Positions 17,237 through 26,960 of a stretch of DNA of 64,000 bases are shown one piece after another (the first letter of the stretch is position 1; each line of letters begins with the position of its first letter). The DNA lies in assembly GCF_042648365.1 (NCBI RefSeq), contig NZ_JBHRXI010000025.1:1-64000 (forward strand), given 5' to 3'. Below the pieces are notes generated by a model that was not told where the DNA came from, did not search any database, and saw only the letters and a program-made list of their open reading frames with translations. Source of the DNA: Lutimaribacter_A marinistellae. GTDB taxonomy: Bacteria > Pseudomonadota > Alphaproteobacteria > Rhodobacterales > Rhodobacteraceae. The position numbers were made by a program, and so were the translations under genes.

Positions 17237-20200
17237 TCATGCTGACGGCGGTTCGGCTTCTGCCGGAGGGTTGGGGGAGCCCTTGATCCATTCACGGGCC
17301 CCCTGCATCACGGCATAGAGCACCGGAACAAGGATCACGCCGAATACGGTCGCCGCCAGCATCCCGCCGAATACCGCGACGCCGATGGCCTTCTGGCTCG
17401 ATGCTCCCGCACCGTTTGCTGCGAGCAAGGGGACGACGCCCAGCAGGAACGACAGTGCCGTCATCATGACGGCCCTGAAACGCTGGTGCGCGGCCTCGGA
17501 TGCCGCTTCACGGATCGACAGGCCCTTGGCCCGCTGCTCCATTGCAAATTCGACGATCAGGATCCCGTTCTTAGAGGCTAGGCCGACCAGCATGATCATT
17601 CCGATCTGCGTGTAGAGGTTGATATCGGATCCCACGATGGCAACCGCCGCCACCGCGCCGAACAGCGCCACAATGACCGAAAGCAGGATGGAGACCGGCA
17701 TCGACCAGCTTTCGTACTGTCCGACCAGGAACAGGTAGCCGAACAAGATAGCCATCGCCATGATGATGACCACGAGGCCACCCGAATCCAACTGCTGCTG
17801 GGCCGTGCCTGTCCACTCGTAGGTGTATCCGGGGGGCAAAGCGGTCTCGACCTCTTCGGCCATGACCCTGATCGCGTCACCCGTCGACAATCCCGGCGCG
17901 GGAACGGCGGTGACGGTGGCTGCACGGAACAGGTTGTGCCGCTTCAGCAGAACTGGCCCAAGGACGTTTTCGACATCGACCAAAGTGCCAAGAGGCACCA
18001 TCTGCCCGGTCTGCGACCTGACGTAAAGATTCGAAATATCATCGACCTTGTCCCGATAGCTCCCATCAGCCTGCGCCATCACGCGGTAGACGCGGCCGAA
18101 CAGGTTGAAGTCGTTGATGTAGTATGACCCAAGCTGCGCCTGCATCGTCTGGAACACTTCGGCAATGGAGACCTGAAGGGTCTTTGCCTTTTCGCGGTCA
18201 AGGTCGACGAAGAGTTGCGGAACGTTCGCGCGGAAGGTCGTGTAGGACTGCGCGATTTCCGGGCGTTGGTTGGCAGAGTAGACAAGCGAACCGACCGCCT
18301 GAGACAGATCCTGCGGCGACCCGCCGCCGGTCTGCTGAACCTGCATCTCGACGCCGGCGGACATGCCGAGACCCTGAATTGGGGGCGGGTTGAAGGCCAC
18401 GATCGATGCCGCCGCCTCGCCATTGGCGATGCCGAGTATCTGAGAGAGAATGCCGTTTGCACTCAACTCCGGGGTCTGCCGTTCTTCCCAGTTTTCAAGG
18501 TTGACGATGATCATCGCACCGTTCGAGGCCAAGCCATTAAGCAACGAGAATCCGTTGACCAGAACGGTGTTCGCCACGCCGGGGATCTCCTCGACCTGGC
18601 GGACAACACGGTCCGTCACGGTTTCGGTGCGGGACAGGGTCGCAGCATCGGGGAGCTGAACATCGACAAACAGATAGCCGTTATCCTCAAGCGGAAGAAA
18701 GCCTTTGGAGGTCGAAGAGAAAATCGACCCCATCCCGATTGCGAAAGCGGCGATGATCGCAAGCCCCAGAAGAGGCACACGCAGCAACCGCCGCACAATG
18801 CCAAGATATCCGCCACGCACGGTGCCGATGCCGCGCTCGAACAGCGCGAGCAGACCGCGCGGCGGGCCGGATCGTGCCTTGAGCACAAGCGCACAGAGCG
18901 CGGGCGACAGGGTCAATGCATTGATCGAAGAGATCACGACTGCGGTCGAGATCGTTACCGCGAATTGCGAATAAAGCCGGCCGGTGATGCCGGGCATGAA
19001 GGTTACCGGAACGAACACGGCAAGCAGCACGAGTGTGGTTGCGATGACCGGTCCCGTGATCTGGCCCATGGCCTTGCGCGTCGCCTCGGCCGGCGAAAGG
19101 CCTTCATCCGCGATGATCCGCTCGACGTTCTCCACCACGACGATCGCGTCGTCCACCACGATGCCGATCGCAAGGACCAGCGCGAACAAGGAGATGGTGT
19201 TTAGCGACATGCCGAAGACAAGAAGGAACGCGAATGTCCCGATCAGCGAAACCGGGATGGCTACCGCCGGGATGATCGTGGCCCGCCAACTGCCGAGAAA
19301 CACGAACACGACCGATATCACGAGCACGAAGGTAAGGATCAGGGTCGACACAACGTCATTGAGAGACTGTTCCACGAAGTCGGTCGTGTTGAACGGAACT
19401 TGGTATGCGACATCCTCGGGGAAGGCGAGCGACAGGCGTTCAAGCTCGGCCAACACACGTTCGGATACGGCAAGCGCGTTTGCACCCGGCGCTTGGTAGA
19501 TACCCAGAACCGTCGCCGGTTCCCCTTCGAAAAAGCCCGAGGCGGAATAGAACTGGGCCCCAAGTTCCACACGTGCGACGTCGCGCACGCGAACAACCGA
19601 TCCGGCATCGCCGGTGCGAACGACGATGTCCTCGAACTCCTGTACCGCTGTCAATCGGCCCTTGGTCTTGATCGTATACTGAAACGCTTGCCCCTCGGGC
19701 ACCGGTGGCGCACCGATAGATCCGGCCGACACTTCGGCATTCTGTTCCCTGACCGCATTGATGAGATCGCCCGGAGATACCGACAGGGCGGCCATCTTGT
19801 CCGGGTCCATCCAGATGCGCATCGCGTATTGCAGGTCGGTCAAGACGTCGGCCTTGCCAACGCCGGCGACGCGGGCCAGCGCGTCTTTCAGGTTGATGGA
19901 GGCATAGTTCGACAGGAAAACGCTGTCGTAAGTCTCGCCGGGCGAGGTGAGCGTGACCACCATCAGCATGTTGGTCGATGATTTCTGCGTCACCACGCCG
20001 GATGTCGTCACCTCTGTCGGCAGCGAGGCCATCGCCTGAGCCACCCGGTTCTGGACGTTCACGCTGGCGATATCCGGATCGGTGCCGACCTCGAAGGTCA
20101 CGCTGAGCGAATAGAGCCCGTTATCTGCCGAAGTGGATGTCATGTAGATCATGTCATCAACGCCGTTGACCTGCGCCTCGATCGGGGCGGCAACGGTATT

Positions 20201-20377
20201 CTCGACGGTTTCGGCACTGGCGCCGGTGTAGCTGGCCGAAACGTTGACCACCGGCGGTGTGATGTCCGGAAACTGGGCGACCGGCAGCACGAGGTACCCG
20301 ATACCGCCGAGGATGGTCAGAACAAGGGAGATGACGAGCGCCAGCTTTGGCCGGCTGATGAAAAGCGATGAGAACAT
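17237..20377 (-). CDS. RND multidrug efflux permease (HAE1/AcrB-like)
   Basis: The 1046-residue product has the AcrB size and layout: helix 1 at the N-terminus, two large periplasmic loops and twelve helices. The proton-relay aspartates appear in helix 4 (LAIGIVVDDAIVVVENVERI), and the TM1 proline/docking region PDITPPVVNVSASYTGASAE is typical. It exports hydrophobic or amphiphilic compounds from the periplasm and inner membrane through an outer-membrane TolC partner that is not encoded in this window. It begins four bases after the adaptor gene stops, with its ribosome site (GGAG) inside that gene. A GlxA/AraC-type regulator is divergent upstream of the operon, but whether it controls it is unknown. 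Confidence 0.95.
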   Translation of the reverse strand: MFSSLFISRPKLALVISLVLTILGGIGYLVLPVAQFPDITPPVVNVSASYTGASAETVENTVAAPIEAQVNGVDDMIYMTSTSADNGLYSLSVTFEVGTDPDIASVNVQNRVAQAMASLPTEVTTSGVVTQKSSTNMLMVVTLTSPGETYDSVFLSNYASINLKDALARVAGVGKADVLTDLQYAMRIWMDPDKMAALSVSPGDLINAVREQNAEVSAGSIGAPPVPEGQAFQYTIKTKGRLTAVQEFEDIVVRTGDAGSVVRVRDVARVELGAQFYSASGFFEGEPATVLGIYQAPGANALAVSERVLAELERLSLAFPEDVAYQVPFNTTDFVEQSLNDVVSTLILTFVLVISVVFVFLGSWRATIIPAVAIPVSLIGTFAFLLVFGMSLNTISLFALVLAIGIVVDDAIVVVENVERIIADEGLSPAEATRKAMGQITGPVIATTLVLLAVFVPVTFMPGITGRLYSQFAVTISTAVVISSINALTLSPALCALVLKARSGPPRGLLALFERGIGTVRGGYLGIVRRLLRVPLLGLAIIAAFAIGMGSIFSSTSKGFLPLEDNGYLFVDVQLPDAATLSRTETVTDRVVRQVEEIPGVANTVLVNGFSLLNGLASNGAMIIVNLENWEERQTPELSANGILSQILGIANGEAAASIVAFNPPPIQGLGMSAGVEMQVQQTGGGSPQDLSQAVGSLVYSANQRPEIAQSYTTFRANVPQLFVDLDREKAKTLQVSIAEVFQTMQAQLGSYYINDFNLFGRVYRVMAQADGSYRDKVDDISNLYVRSQTGQMVPLGTLVDVENVLGPVLLKRHNLFRAATVTAVPAPGLSTGDAIRVMAEEVETALPPGYTYEWTGTAQQQLDSGGLVVIIMAMAILFGYLFLVGQYESWSMPVSILLSVIVALFGAVAAVAIVGSDINLYTQIGMIMLVGLASKNGILIVEFAMEQRAKGLSIREAASEAAHQRFRAVMMTALSFLLGVVPLLAANGAGASSQKAIGVAVFGGMLAATVFGVILVPVLYAVMQGAREWIKGSPNPPAEAEPPSA

Positions 20378-20381
20378 GCGC

Positions 20382-21515
20382 TTACTCTCCGTCCGATGCC
20401 ATTACCGCATCGACGGCAACACCGGGCCTGACGCGTTGCAGGCCTTCCACGATGACGCTTTCGCCTTCACGCAGACCATCCAGAACGATGATGGCGGAGT
20501 CCACGGTATCGCCCGTCTGGATGTAGCGCTGTTCGACCATCTGCTGACTGGTCACGACCAGCACGAAGGGGCCGCGCTGGTCACGTTGCATCGCGGCCTG
20601 TGGGATCAACACCCGGGTAACAGGTTGCAGCGCCTGAATGCGGACATGGACAAAGGCGCCGTCGAGGATGAAGCGCGACTTGTTCTCAAACCGCGCCCGC
20701 ATCGCGATCGTCCCGGTCTGAGGGTCGATGCGGTTGTCGACGAAAATGATCTCTCCGGTTTCATCCAGTTCCGTGCCGTTCGGCAGGGTCAGCCGCACCA
20801 CGGGGCTTTTACCGCTTTCGGCGAGCGAGGCCGCCGTCTGCTCAAGCTGTTCCAGAACATCCACGAATTGCTTTTCGTTGAGCGAGAAGGCGACGTCGAT
20901 TGGCTCCTCTCGGACCAATGCGACGAGCGGTCCCTTGCTCGGACCAACCACATCGCCCTCGCTTATTGCGACTTGTCCGATGCGCCCGGGAAATGGTGCC
21001 TTTATCTCCGTATAGCTCAGGTCCAGCTCGGCCTGCCGTATTGCGGCTTCGGCACTCTTGATCTGTGCTTCGGCGACCAGTTCGTTCGCACGGGCCACAT
21101 CCAGTTCGGACTCAGGCGTCGCCCCGCGCGAGACCAGTTCCTCCTTTCGGGCCAGGTCGACGCTGGTCAATTCCAGGTTGGCCTTTGCACTGTCGAGGTC
21201 GGCGCGCCGTGCCTGCAGTGTCGCCTCGTACAGATCGGGTTCAATGCGGAACAGCAACTGGTCCTTTTCAACGACGGCACCGTCACCGACCAGTGTTTCC
21301 TGAAGGAAGCCGTTGACGCGGGCCACGATTTCCACCTTGTCGATAGCTTCGCCTCGCCCGATGAATGTCGCCTCCTCGACGATCTCCTGCGTATAGGCCG
21401 CGGCAATCGAGACTTTCGGCGGCTCCCCCTCCTGTGCAGTCGAGGGCGTCAGGGCAGGCAGCGACAGCATAAGGCTAGCACAGACAAGCAAATAAAGTTG
21501 GCGGGGAAGGGGCAT
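20382..21515 (-). CDS. RND efflux periplasmic adaptor (AcrA-like membrane fusion protein)
   Basis: The 377-residue product has a signal peptide ending TAQ-EG (about residue 28) and no lipobox cysteine. The biotinyl-lipoyl halves (VEIVARVNGFLQETLVGDGA and APFPGRIGQVAISEGDVV) flank an alpha-helical hairpin of about 60 residues, followed by a beta-barrel. It links the RND permease to an outer-membrane channel. The ATG at 21515 has GAGG upstream. It heads the two-gene pump operon. Confidence 0.94.
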   Translation of the reverse strand: MPLPRQLYLLVCASLMLSLPALTPSTAQEGEPPKVSIAAAYTQEIVEEATFIGRGEAIDKVEIVARVNGFLQETLVGDGAVVEKDQLLFRIEPDLYEATLQARRADLDSAKANLELTSVDLARKEELVSRGATPESELDVARANELVAEAQIKSAEAAIRQAELDLSYTEIKAPFPGRIGQVAISEGDVVGPSKGPLVALVREEPIDVAFSLNEKQFVDVLEQLEQTAASLAESGKSPVVRLTLPNGTELDETGEIIFVDNRIDPQTGTIAMRARFENKSRFILDGAFVHVRIQALQPVTRVLIPQAAMQRDQRGPFVLVVTSQQMVEQRYIQTGDTVDSAIIVLDGLREGESVIVEGLQRVRPGVAVDAVMASDGE

Positions 21516-21686
21516 GAACGACCTCGATCAAATATCGCGGAACGCCGCGTGGTGCGGTTGGTTGCAAACTCATCGTGAGGATGACCGGAAGCCGACAGTA
21601 TCTCAAGGCTTTCTGGTCGGTTGCTTGCAAGTGCGACAAACTTTTTCGTTATTTCATCTGGCGGGAGGCAGGCTAGTCTGCGCTCT

Positions 21687-22655
21687 ATGCCGCAGGAGCA
21701 TGACTTGGACAGGGCCCACAATTTTCTCTTTCTACTCGACGAAGGATTCACCATGCAGGCCTTTTCGTCTGCGGTCGAAGTTCTTCGCCTGCTGGCAAGG
21801 GTGATACAGGAACCCGCGCCCGGCTATGGAGCTGTCAGCTTCTCGGGTGGGCCAGTGCGGGCATCGAACGGATTCCAGCTGGTCCCGGATACCAGGCTGG
21901 ACTCCATTCCGCGCGACGCAACGATCGTCGTGGTCGCCGGGGCGGGAGCAAGCCGCACAAATGCGCCGGGTTTGACCGGTTTGGTGCGGCGCCTTGCAAG
22001 AGGTGGGCATCCGGTCTGGGGTGTCTCGTCAGGTGTCGTCCGCCTGGCCGAGGCAGGCCTGCTGTCCGGTCGACGCGTCGCCGCCCACTGGGAGGACGTG
22101 CCCTATCTGCATGAGCATTTCCCGGACATACAGGTAAGTCCTTCGCTCTTCGAGATTGATGGTGCCATTGCCACTTGTGCCGGCGGGCAGGCAGCGTCCG
22201 ACCTGATGTTGTGGGTCGTTGGCAAAAGCCATGGCACAGAAATAGCCGAAGAGATCGCAGCGCGCCTCGTGATCGACGTGGTACGTGATGGACGTGCCAG
22301 CCAGCGCCGCATGCTCGACATGAGGTACCAGACGGTCAATCCGACCGTATTCGCCAGCCTGCGAATGATGCGCGCGAACTTGTTCGAGCCGGTCCCGATA
22401 GCCTGGATCGCCGAGTCTCAACGCGTTTCGCAACGCCAGTTGGAGCGTCTCTTCGACCAGGAGTTCGGCCAACCGCCCAGCCGTGTCTATGCCCGGCTGC
22501 GGTTGGAAAACGCGCGTGAAGAGGTGATTGCGGGGCATCGTCCCTTGACCGAGATCGCATTGGACTACGGCTTCACACCGGATACTTTTGCGCGCGTCTA
22601 CAAGCGCGTGTTCGGGCACGCCCCGTCGCTCGACCGGCCACGTTCGCGCCGGTGA
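21687..22655 (+). CDS. GlxA-family transcriptional regulator (DJ-1/PfpI-like domain plus AraC HTH)
   Basis: The product of about 322 residues has an N-terminal class I glutamine-amidotransferase-like domain (about 10-190: VVAGAGAS, HPVWGVSSGVVRLAEAGLLS, AAHWEDVPYLHEHFP, ATCAGGQAASDLML) and a C-terminal AraC double HTH (about 215-315: WIAESQRVSQRQLERLFDQE, LTEIALDYGFTPDTFARVYK). This is the architecture of CdhR, GbdR and ArgR-type activators of quaternary amine and amino acid catabolism. I prefer the ATG at 21687 (MPQEHDLDRAHNF) to an upstream start at 21621. It lies directly before the BKACE and aminotransferase genes on the same strand and probably regulates them. A paralogue starts at 41320 on the other strand. 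Confidence 0.9.
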   Translation: MPQEHDLDRAHNFLFLLDEGFTMQAFSSAVEVLRLLARVIQEPAPGYGAVSFSGGPVRASNGFQLVPDTRLDSIPRDATIVVVAGAGASRTNAPGLTGLVRRLARGGHPVWGVSSGVVRLAEAGLLSGRRVAAHWEDVPYLHEHFPDIQVSPSLFEIDGAIATCAGGQAASDLMLWVVGKSHGTEIAEEIAARLVIDVVRDGRASQRRMLDMRYQTVNPTVFASLRMMRANLFEPVPIAWIAESQRVSQRQLERLFDQEFGQPPSRVYARLRLENAREEVIAGHRPLTEIALDYGFTPDTFARVYKRVFGHAPSLDRPRSRR

Positions 22656-22745
22656 GCATGTCGAACCGCGTGGGGGTCATGTCGGATTCGCGCGGGTGCT
22701 TCTGGACGAACACACCGATAAGGCGGGCAACATCAAGGAGTTCGC

Positions 22746-23501
22746 ATGACCTTCCCGCATATCATGGTGGCCCCGAACGGGGCACGGCGCCAGAAATCCG
22801 ACCACCCCGCGCTGCCGATCAGTCTGAACGAAATCATCGCAACTGCCCGTGACTGTCAAGTCGCCGGGGCCTCGTCTTTGCATCTGCACGTCCGCGACGA
22901 TGAGGGCCGTCACTCGCTCGATCCCGCGCGCTATGCCGAGGCGCTCGACGCTTTGGCGGCCATCGAAGGGCTCGCGGTACAGATCACGACCGAGTCCGCG
23001 GGCCTTTATTCCCCGGAGGAGCAGTATGAGTGTCTTGCACGGCTGCGTCCCGGATGGGCGAGCGTTTCGGTCCGCGAAATCAACCGTGACCCCGATATCG
23101 CGCCACGTGTTTATTCGCTTTGTGCCGACGAGGGGATACGGGTGCAGCATATCGCCTATGACGGGTTCGATCTCGAACTGCTCTCGCGATGGCGCTCCGA
23201 AGGGATCGTACGCAAGACGCAGGACGAGGTGATCGTCGTGCTCGGTGCCTACGCACCGCCGCGTCCGGGGCATCCGCAGGATCTGGCCGGTTTGCTGCCG
23301 CTGATCGGGTCACTTCGATTTGGTCTGTGCGCCTTTGGCCCGATGGAGCAGAGCTGCCTTGCAGCGGCCGCCCGCTCGGGCGCCGAGATCCTGCGTGTGG
23401 GGTTCGAGAACAACCTGACCGCCCCCGATGGTACATCTTGGACAGATAACGCCGCCGCGGTAACCTCGCTGCGCAACGAGCTCGAATGGAGGGCCGCATG
23501 A
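22746..23501 (+). CDS. Beta-keto acid cleavage enzyme (BKACE, DUF849 family), short form
   Basis: The 251-residue product belongs to the family that splits beta-keto acids with acetyl-CoA, giving acetoacetate and a CoA ester. The zinc ligands are His46 and His48 in SSLHLHVRD, and the third is Glu221 in RVGFENN. The residue after that Glu is Asn222, where the carnitine paralogue in this window has Asp255. It is about 50 residues shorter than most family members. The stop overlaps the aminotransferase start (ATGA). The partner genes suggest that the keto acid comes from transamination of a beta-amino acid; that is inferred. Confidence 0.85.
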   Translation: MTFPHIMVAPNGARRQKSDHPALPISLNEIIATARDCQVAGASSLHLHVRDDEGRHSLDPARYAEALDALAAIEGLAVQITTESAGLYSPEEQYECLARLRPGWASVSVREINRDPDIAPRVYSLCADEGIRVQHIAYDGFDLELLSRWRSEGIVRKTQDEVIVVLGAYAPPRPGHPQDLAGLLPLIGSLRFGLCAFGPMEQSCLAAAARSGAEILRVGFENNLTAPDGTSWTDNAAAVTSLRNELEWRAA

Positions 23502-24820
23502 GCCACGTATTTCCCCGCCACTGTCACGCGACCTTGCCGACTGCGGTCGCGGGCGACGGCTGCTATCTTATCGATACGCAGGGCAAACGCTATTTCGATG
23601 CCTCGGGCGGTGCGGCGGTGTCCTGCCTTGGGCATTCCGACGAAACGATCAAGAACGCGATCAAGGATCAGGTCGATCAGCTCGCATTCGCGCACACCGG
23701 CTTTTTCACATCGGAACCGGCCGAGGCGCTGGCCGACCTTTTGATCGCCAATGCGCCCGAAGGGATTGACCGGGTCTATTTCGTCTCCGGCGGCTCCGAG
23801 GCGGTGGAGGCCGCGATCAAGCTGGCCCGGCAGTATTTCCTGGAGGTCGGGCAGACCGAGAGGCGACACCTGATCGCACGGCGGCAGAGTTACCACGGCA
23901 ATACGTTGGGCGCGCTTGCGGCGGGCGGCAATGCATGGCGGCGCGCGCAGTTCGATCCCCTTCTGATTGGCGTCAGCCATATTGCGCCCTGTTACGAATA
24001 CGCCGAACGGGAAGAGGGCGAGAGCCTGGCGGATTATGGACAGCGCGCCGCCGATGAGCTCGAAGCCGAGATTCTGCGCCTCGGTCCCGAGACGGTCATG
24101 GGGTTCATAGCCGAGCCTGTCGTGGGCGCGACACTCGGTGCTGTTCCTGCCGTCGAAGGCTATTTCGCCCGGATCCGCGAGATCTGTGACCGGTACGGCG
24201 TTCTTCTGATCCTCGACGAGGTGATGTGCGGCATGGGGCGGACAGGGCATCTCTTTGCCTGCGAGGGTGAAGGCGTGCGACCGGATATCGTCACCATCGC
24301 CAAAGGACTTGGTGCAGGCTACCAGCCTGTCGGCGCAATGCTGTGCTCCGGCGCTATCTACGATGCCATCGCAAAAGGCACCGGGTTCTTCCAGCACGGA
24401 CATACCTATATCGGCCACCCGGTGGCAACTGCGGCGGGGCTGGCCGTTGTACGCCAGATGCTGGAGCGCGACCTGCCGGCGCGGGTTCGTGCCCTCGCTC
24501 CGTTGATGGAACGCGCCTTGCGTGACCGGCTGGGACAACACGAGCATCTGGGAGACATTCGTGGCAGGGGGCTGTTCTGGGGCGTCGAACTGGTCGCGGA
24601 TCGCGGCACCAAGGCACCGTTCGACCCGTCACGCAAGCTGGCCGGTCGCATAAAGACAGAGGCGATGGCCCGCGGCTTGATCTGCTATCCCATGCCGGGA
24701 ACCCGTGATGGTCGGAACGGCGACCATGTGCTGCTGGCACCGCCCTTCATCATGGAGGACGACGAAGCGGCACTGATAGCCGACCGTCTGGGTGACGCGA
24801 TAGAGGCTGCACTCGCTTGA
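23498..24820 (+). CDS. Class III PLP-dependent aminotransferase (omega-/beta-amino acid type)
   Basis: The product is about 440 residues. Class III motifs: YFVSGGSEAVEAAIKLARQY (phosphate binding), LILDEVMCGMGRTG (Asp contacting the PLP ring) and IAKGLGAGYQPVGA with the Schiff-base Lys269. Such enzymes move amino groups from omega- or beta-amino acids to pyruvate or 2-oxoglutarate. The start at 23498 overlaps the BKACE stop by four bases, which shows coupling; an upstream in-frame ATG (23486) lies inside the BKACE gene. A hairpin terminator follows at 24855. Confidence 0.92.
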   Translation: MSHVFPRHCHATLPTAVAGDGCYLIDTQGKRYFDASGGAAVSCLGHSDETIKNAIKDQVDQLAFAHTGFFTSEPAEALADLLIANAPEGIDRVYFVSGGSEAVEAAIKLARQYFLEVGQTERRHLIARRQSYHGNTLGALAAGGNAWRRAQFDPLLIGVSHIAPCYEYAEREEGESLADYGQRAADELEAEILRLGPETVMGFIAEPVVGATLGAVPAVEGYFARIREICDRYGVLLILDEVMCGMGRTGHLFACEGEGVRPDIVTIAKGLGAGYQPVGAMLCSGAIYDAIAKGTGFFQHGHTYIGHPVATAAGLAVVRQMLERDLPARVRALAPLMERALRDRLGQHEHLGDIRGRGLFWGVELVADRGTKAPFDPSRKLAGRIKTEAMARGLICYPMPGTRDGRNGDHVLLAPPFIMEDDEAALIADRLGDAIEAALA

Positions 24821-24854
24821 CCCCCGGATGACGGTCGGCCTGTCGACATATCAT

Positions 24855-24885
24855 TGGCGCCGATCCTGAAACGGTATCGGCGCCA
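24855..24885 (+). terminator. Terminator hairpin after the BKACE-aminotransferase operon
   Basis: TGGCGCCGAT pairs perfectly with ATCGGCGCCA around an 11-base loop, followed by TTTC. It lies 35 bases after the aminotransferase stop. Confidence 0.6.
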
Positions 24886-24957
24886 TTTCGAGGAAACCTT
24901 TGGATTTCCCGGTGATTTGCCGCAGAATGGCAGAAACGAACGCGAGGGACCCAATCG

Positions 24958-25176
24958 ATGAATTACGCGATCGCACCTGCCATGATCCTCTTGATGCTTG
25001 CGGGCTGCGGCAACCCGGTCCGCTCTCTGCCCGAAGATCTGCAGAGCAAGAAACCAGCCTGCGCCGGTGGCGATTTCGACACATGTGCCGAAATCGGGCA
25101 TGCCGTGCGCGATGCCAGTGGTGGTGTCACGCAGCAGCCAAAAACCTACATCATCTCCCAACCGATCGTCGATTGA
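24958..25176 (+). CDS. Small lipoprotein of unknown function
   Basis: The 72-residue product starts with a short lipoprotein signal peptide whose lipobox is LAGC, with Cys17 as the acylated residue. The mature part has two more cysteines about ten residues apart (ACAGGDFDTCAEIG) and no known domain. The residue after the lipid cysteine is Gly, so there is no Asp+2 inner-membrane retention signal. It is convergent with metG, 13 bases away. A GAGGGACC element lies just upstream of its ATG. It may be missed by automatic annotation because of its size. Confidence 0.75.
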   Translation: MNYAIAPAMILLMLAGCGNPVRSLPEDLQSKKPACAGGDFDTCAEIGHAVRDASGGVTQQPKTYIISQPIVD

Positions 25177-25189
25177 GAACAGGCGGGCG

Positions 25190-26908
25190 TCAGGTTCGCT
25201 GTCCAGCGAACCGCCCTTGCCATTCCTCGCGCTGCTCGTCGGTGATCTTGGCGAAGAGAACCTCGGGCACGGTGAATGCGTGACCCGCTGGAAGCGCGCC
25301 AAGTGCCTGGGTCGCGTCGCCCGGCCATGACCAGTCATCGCTGCCCATTGCCACCATCATCCTGGCAGCGCTTTCGGGAATGAACGGCGCACTCAGGACG
25401 GCGTAAAGGCGAATGAGATTCAGACCCAGACGCACCTGCGCCGCGGCCTGCTCGGGATCGGTCTTGAACACCGTCCAGGGGGCCGCATTTTGCAGATATT
25501 CGTTTCCTGCCACCCAGATCGCGCGCAGCGTCGCCGCAGATTTGCGGACCTCCATCGCCTCCATCTGCCGTTCGTATTCACGGATGCGGGTGGTAAGCTC
25601 GGCGATCAGCGCTTCTTCCCGTTCGCCCCAGTTGCCGCCTTCGGGTACGGCCTCGCCGAATTTCGAGCGGCAGAACTTGGTGATACGGCTCACGAAATTG
25701 CCCAGAACGTCGGCGAGATCCTTGTTCACGCTGGCCTGGAAATTCTCCCAAGTGAATTCGGCATCGCTGCTTTCGGGGGCATGAGACAGAAGCCACCAGC
25801 GCCAATAGTCGGCGGGCAGGATGTCCAGAGCCTGGTCCATGAACACGCCACGGCCCTGGCTGGTCGAGAACTGGCCGCCGTCGTAGTTCAGGTAATTGAA
25901 CGACTTGAGGTGATCGACCATCTTCCACGGCTCGCCCGAGCCGAGAATCGTGGCCGGAAAGCTGAGGGTGTGGAACGGTACGTTGTCCTTGCCCATGAAT
26001 TGGACATACCGCACGTCATCCGCGCCCTTGTCGGTGCGCCACCAGCGTTCCCAGTCCGCGTCGCTCTTGCCGTTCGCTTCGGCCCATTCGCCGGCACAGG
26101 CGATGTACTCGATAGGCGCGTCGAACCACACGTAGAAGACCTTGCCTTCCATGCCGGGCCAGTCGTCTTCGCCTTTCCGGACCGGTATGCCCCAGTCAAG
26201 GTCACGAGTGATCCCGCGGTCCTGAAGTCCGTCGCCATCATGCAACCACTTCTTGGCGATCGAGGTTGTCAGGACAGGCCAGTCGGTCTTGCTGTCGATC
26301 CACTGGTCCAGTTGGTCCTTCATCTCGGATTGCCGCAGATACAGGTGCTTTGTCTCGCGCACTTCCAGGTCGGTAGAGCCCGATATGGCGCTGCGCGGGT
26401 TGATCAGGTCGGTCGGGTCAAGCTGCTTGGTGCAGTTTTCGCACTGGTCGCCGCGCGCCTTTTCGTAGCCGCAGTTCGGGCAGGTCCCTTCGATGTAACG
26501 GTCGGGCAGGAACCGGCCGTCGGCCTTGGAATAGACCTGTTTCTCGCTCACTTCGCGGATCAGCCCGTTTTCGGCCAGCTTGCCGGCGAAATGCTGGGTC
26601 AGCTTGTGGTTCTGCGGGCTCGACGACCGGCCGAAATGGTCGAAGCTCAGGCCGAAGCGGCGCGCGATATCGGACTGCACGGCATGCATCTCCGCGCAAT
26701 ATTCGGCCACGGGTTTGCCTGCCTTGGCGGCGGCCAGTTCGGCTGGCGTGCCATGCTCATCCGTGGCGCACAGGAACATGACCTCGTTGCCGCGGCCCCG
26801 CTGGTAGCGGGCATAAAGGTCGGCCGGAAGCTGCGAGCCGATCAGGTTGCCGAGGTGCTTGATCCCGTTGATGTAGGGAATCGCCGAGGTGATGAGTATC
26901 CGTGCCAT
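25190..26908 (-). CDS. metG: Methionyl-tRNA synthetase
   Basis: The 572-residue product charges tRNA(Met). The class I HIGH motif appears as HLGN in SAIPYINGIKHLGNLIGSQL. A zinc knuckle (CPNCGYEKARGDQCENC) lies at about residues 145-161. The KMSKS signature is in the FSTSQ form within GGQFSTSQGRGVFMDQ, as in the archaeal-like MetRS subgroup. The anticodon-binding helical domain occupies the C-terminal third; there is no C-terminal dimerisation (EMAP-like) domain. It lies 52 bases downstream of an MFS gene on the same strand. Confidence 0.97.
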   Translation of the reverse strand: MARILITSAIPYINGIKHLGNLIGSQLPADLYARYQRGRGNEVMFLCATDEHGTPAELAAAKAGKPVAEYCAEMHAVQSDIARRFGLSFDHFGRSSSPQNHKLTQHFAGKLAENGLIREVSEKQVYSKADGRFLPDRYIEGTCPNCGYEKARGDQCENCTKQLDPTDLINPRSAISGSTDLEVRETKHLYLRQSEMKDQLDQWIDSKTDWPVLTTSIAKKWLHDGDGLQDRGITRDLDWGIPVRKGEDDWPGMEGKVFYVWFDAPIEYIACAGEWAEANGKSDADWERWWRTDKGADDVRYVQFMGKDNVPFHTLSFPATILGSGEPWKMVDHLKSFNYLNYDGGQFSTSQGRGVFMDQALDILPADYWRWWLLSHAPESSDAEFTWENFQASVNKDLADVLGNFVSRITKFCRSKFGEAVPEGGNWGEREEALIAELTTRIREYERQMEAMEVRKSAATLRAIWVAGNEYLQNAAPWTVFKTDPEQAAAQVRLGLNLIRLYAVLSAPFIPESAARMMVAMGSDDWSWPGDATQALGALPAGHAFTVPEVLFAKITDEQREEWQGRFAGQRT

Positions 26909-26960
26909 ATCCGCTCTCGTCTTGATGCGCGCGCAGCTTTATCCCAGCAGGGCAGGGCCG

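Noticed and set aside
23249..24547. 432-codon minus-strand frame opposite the aminotransferase
   Set aside because: Contradicted by the complete class III aminotransferase motifs on the plus strand.
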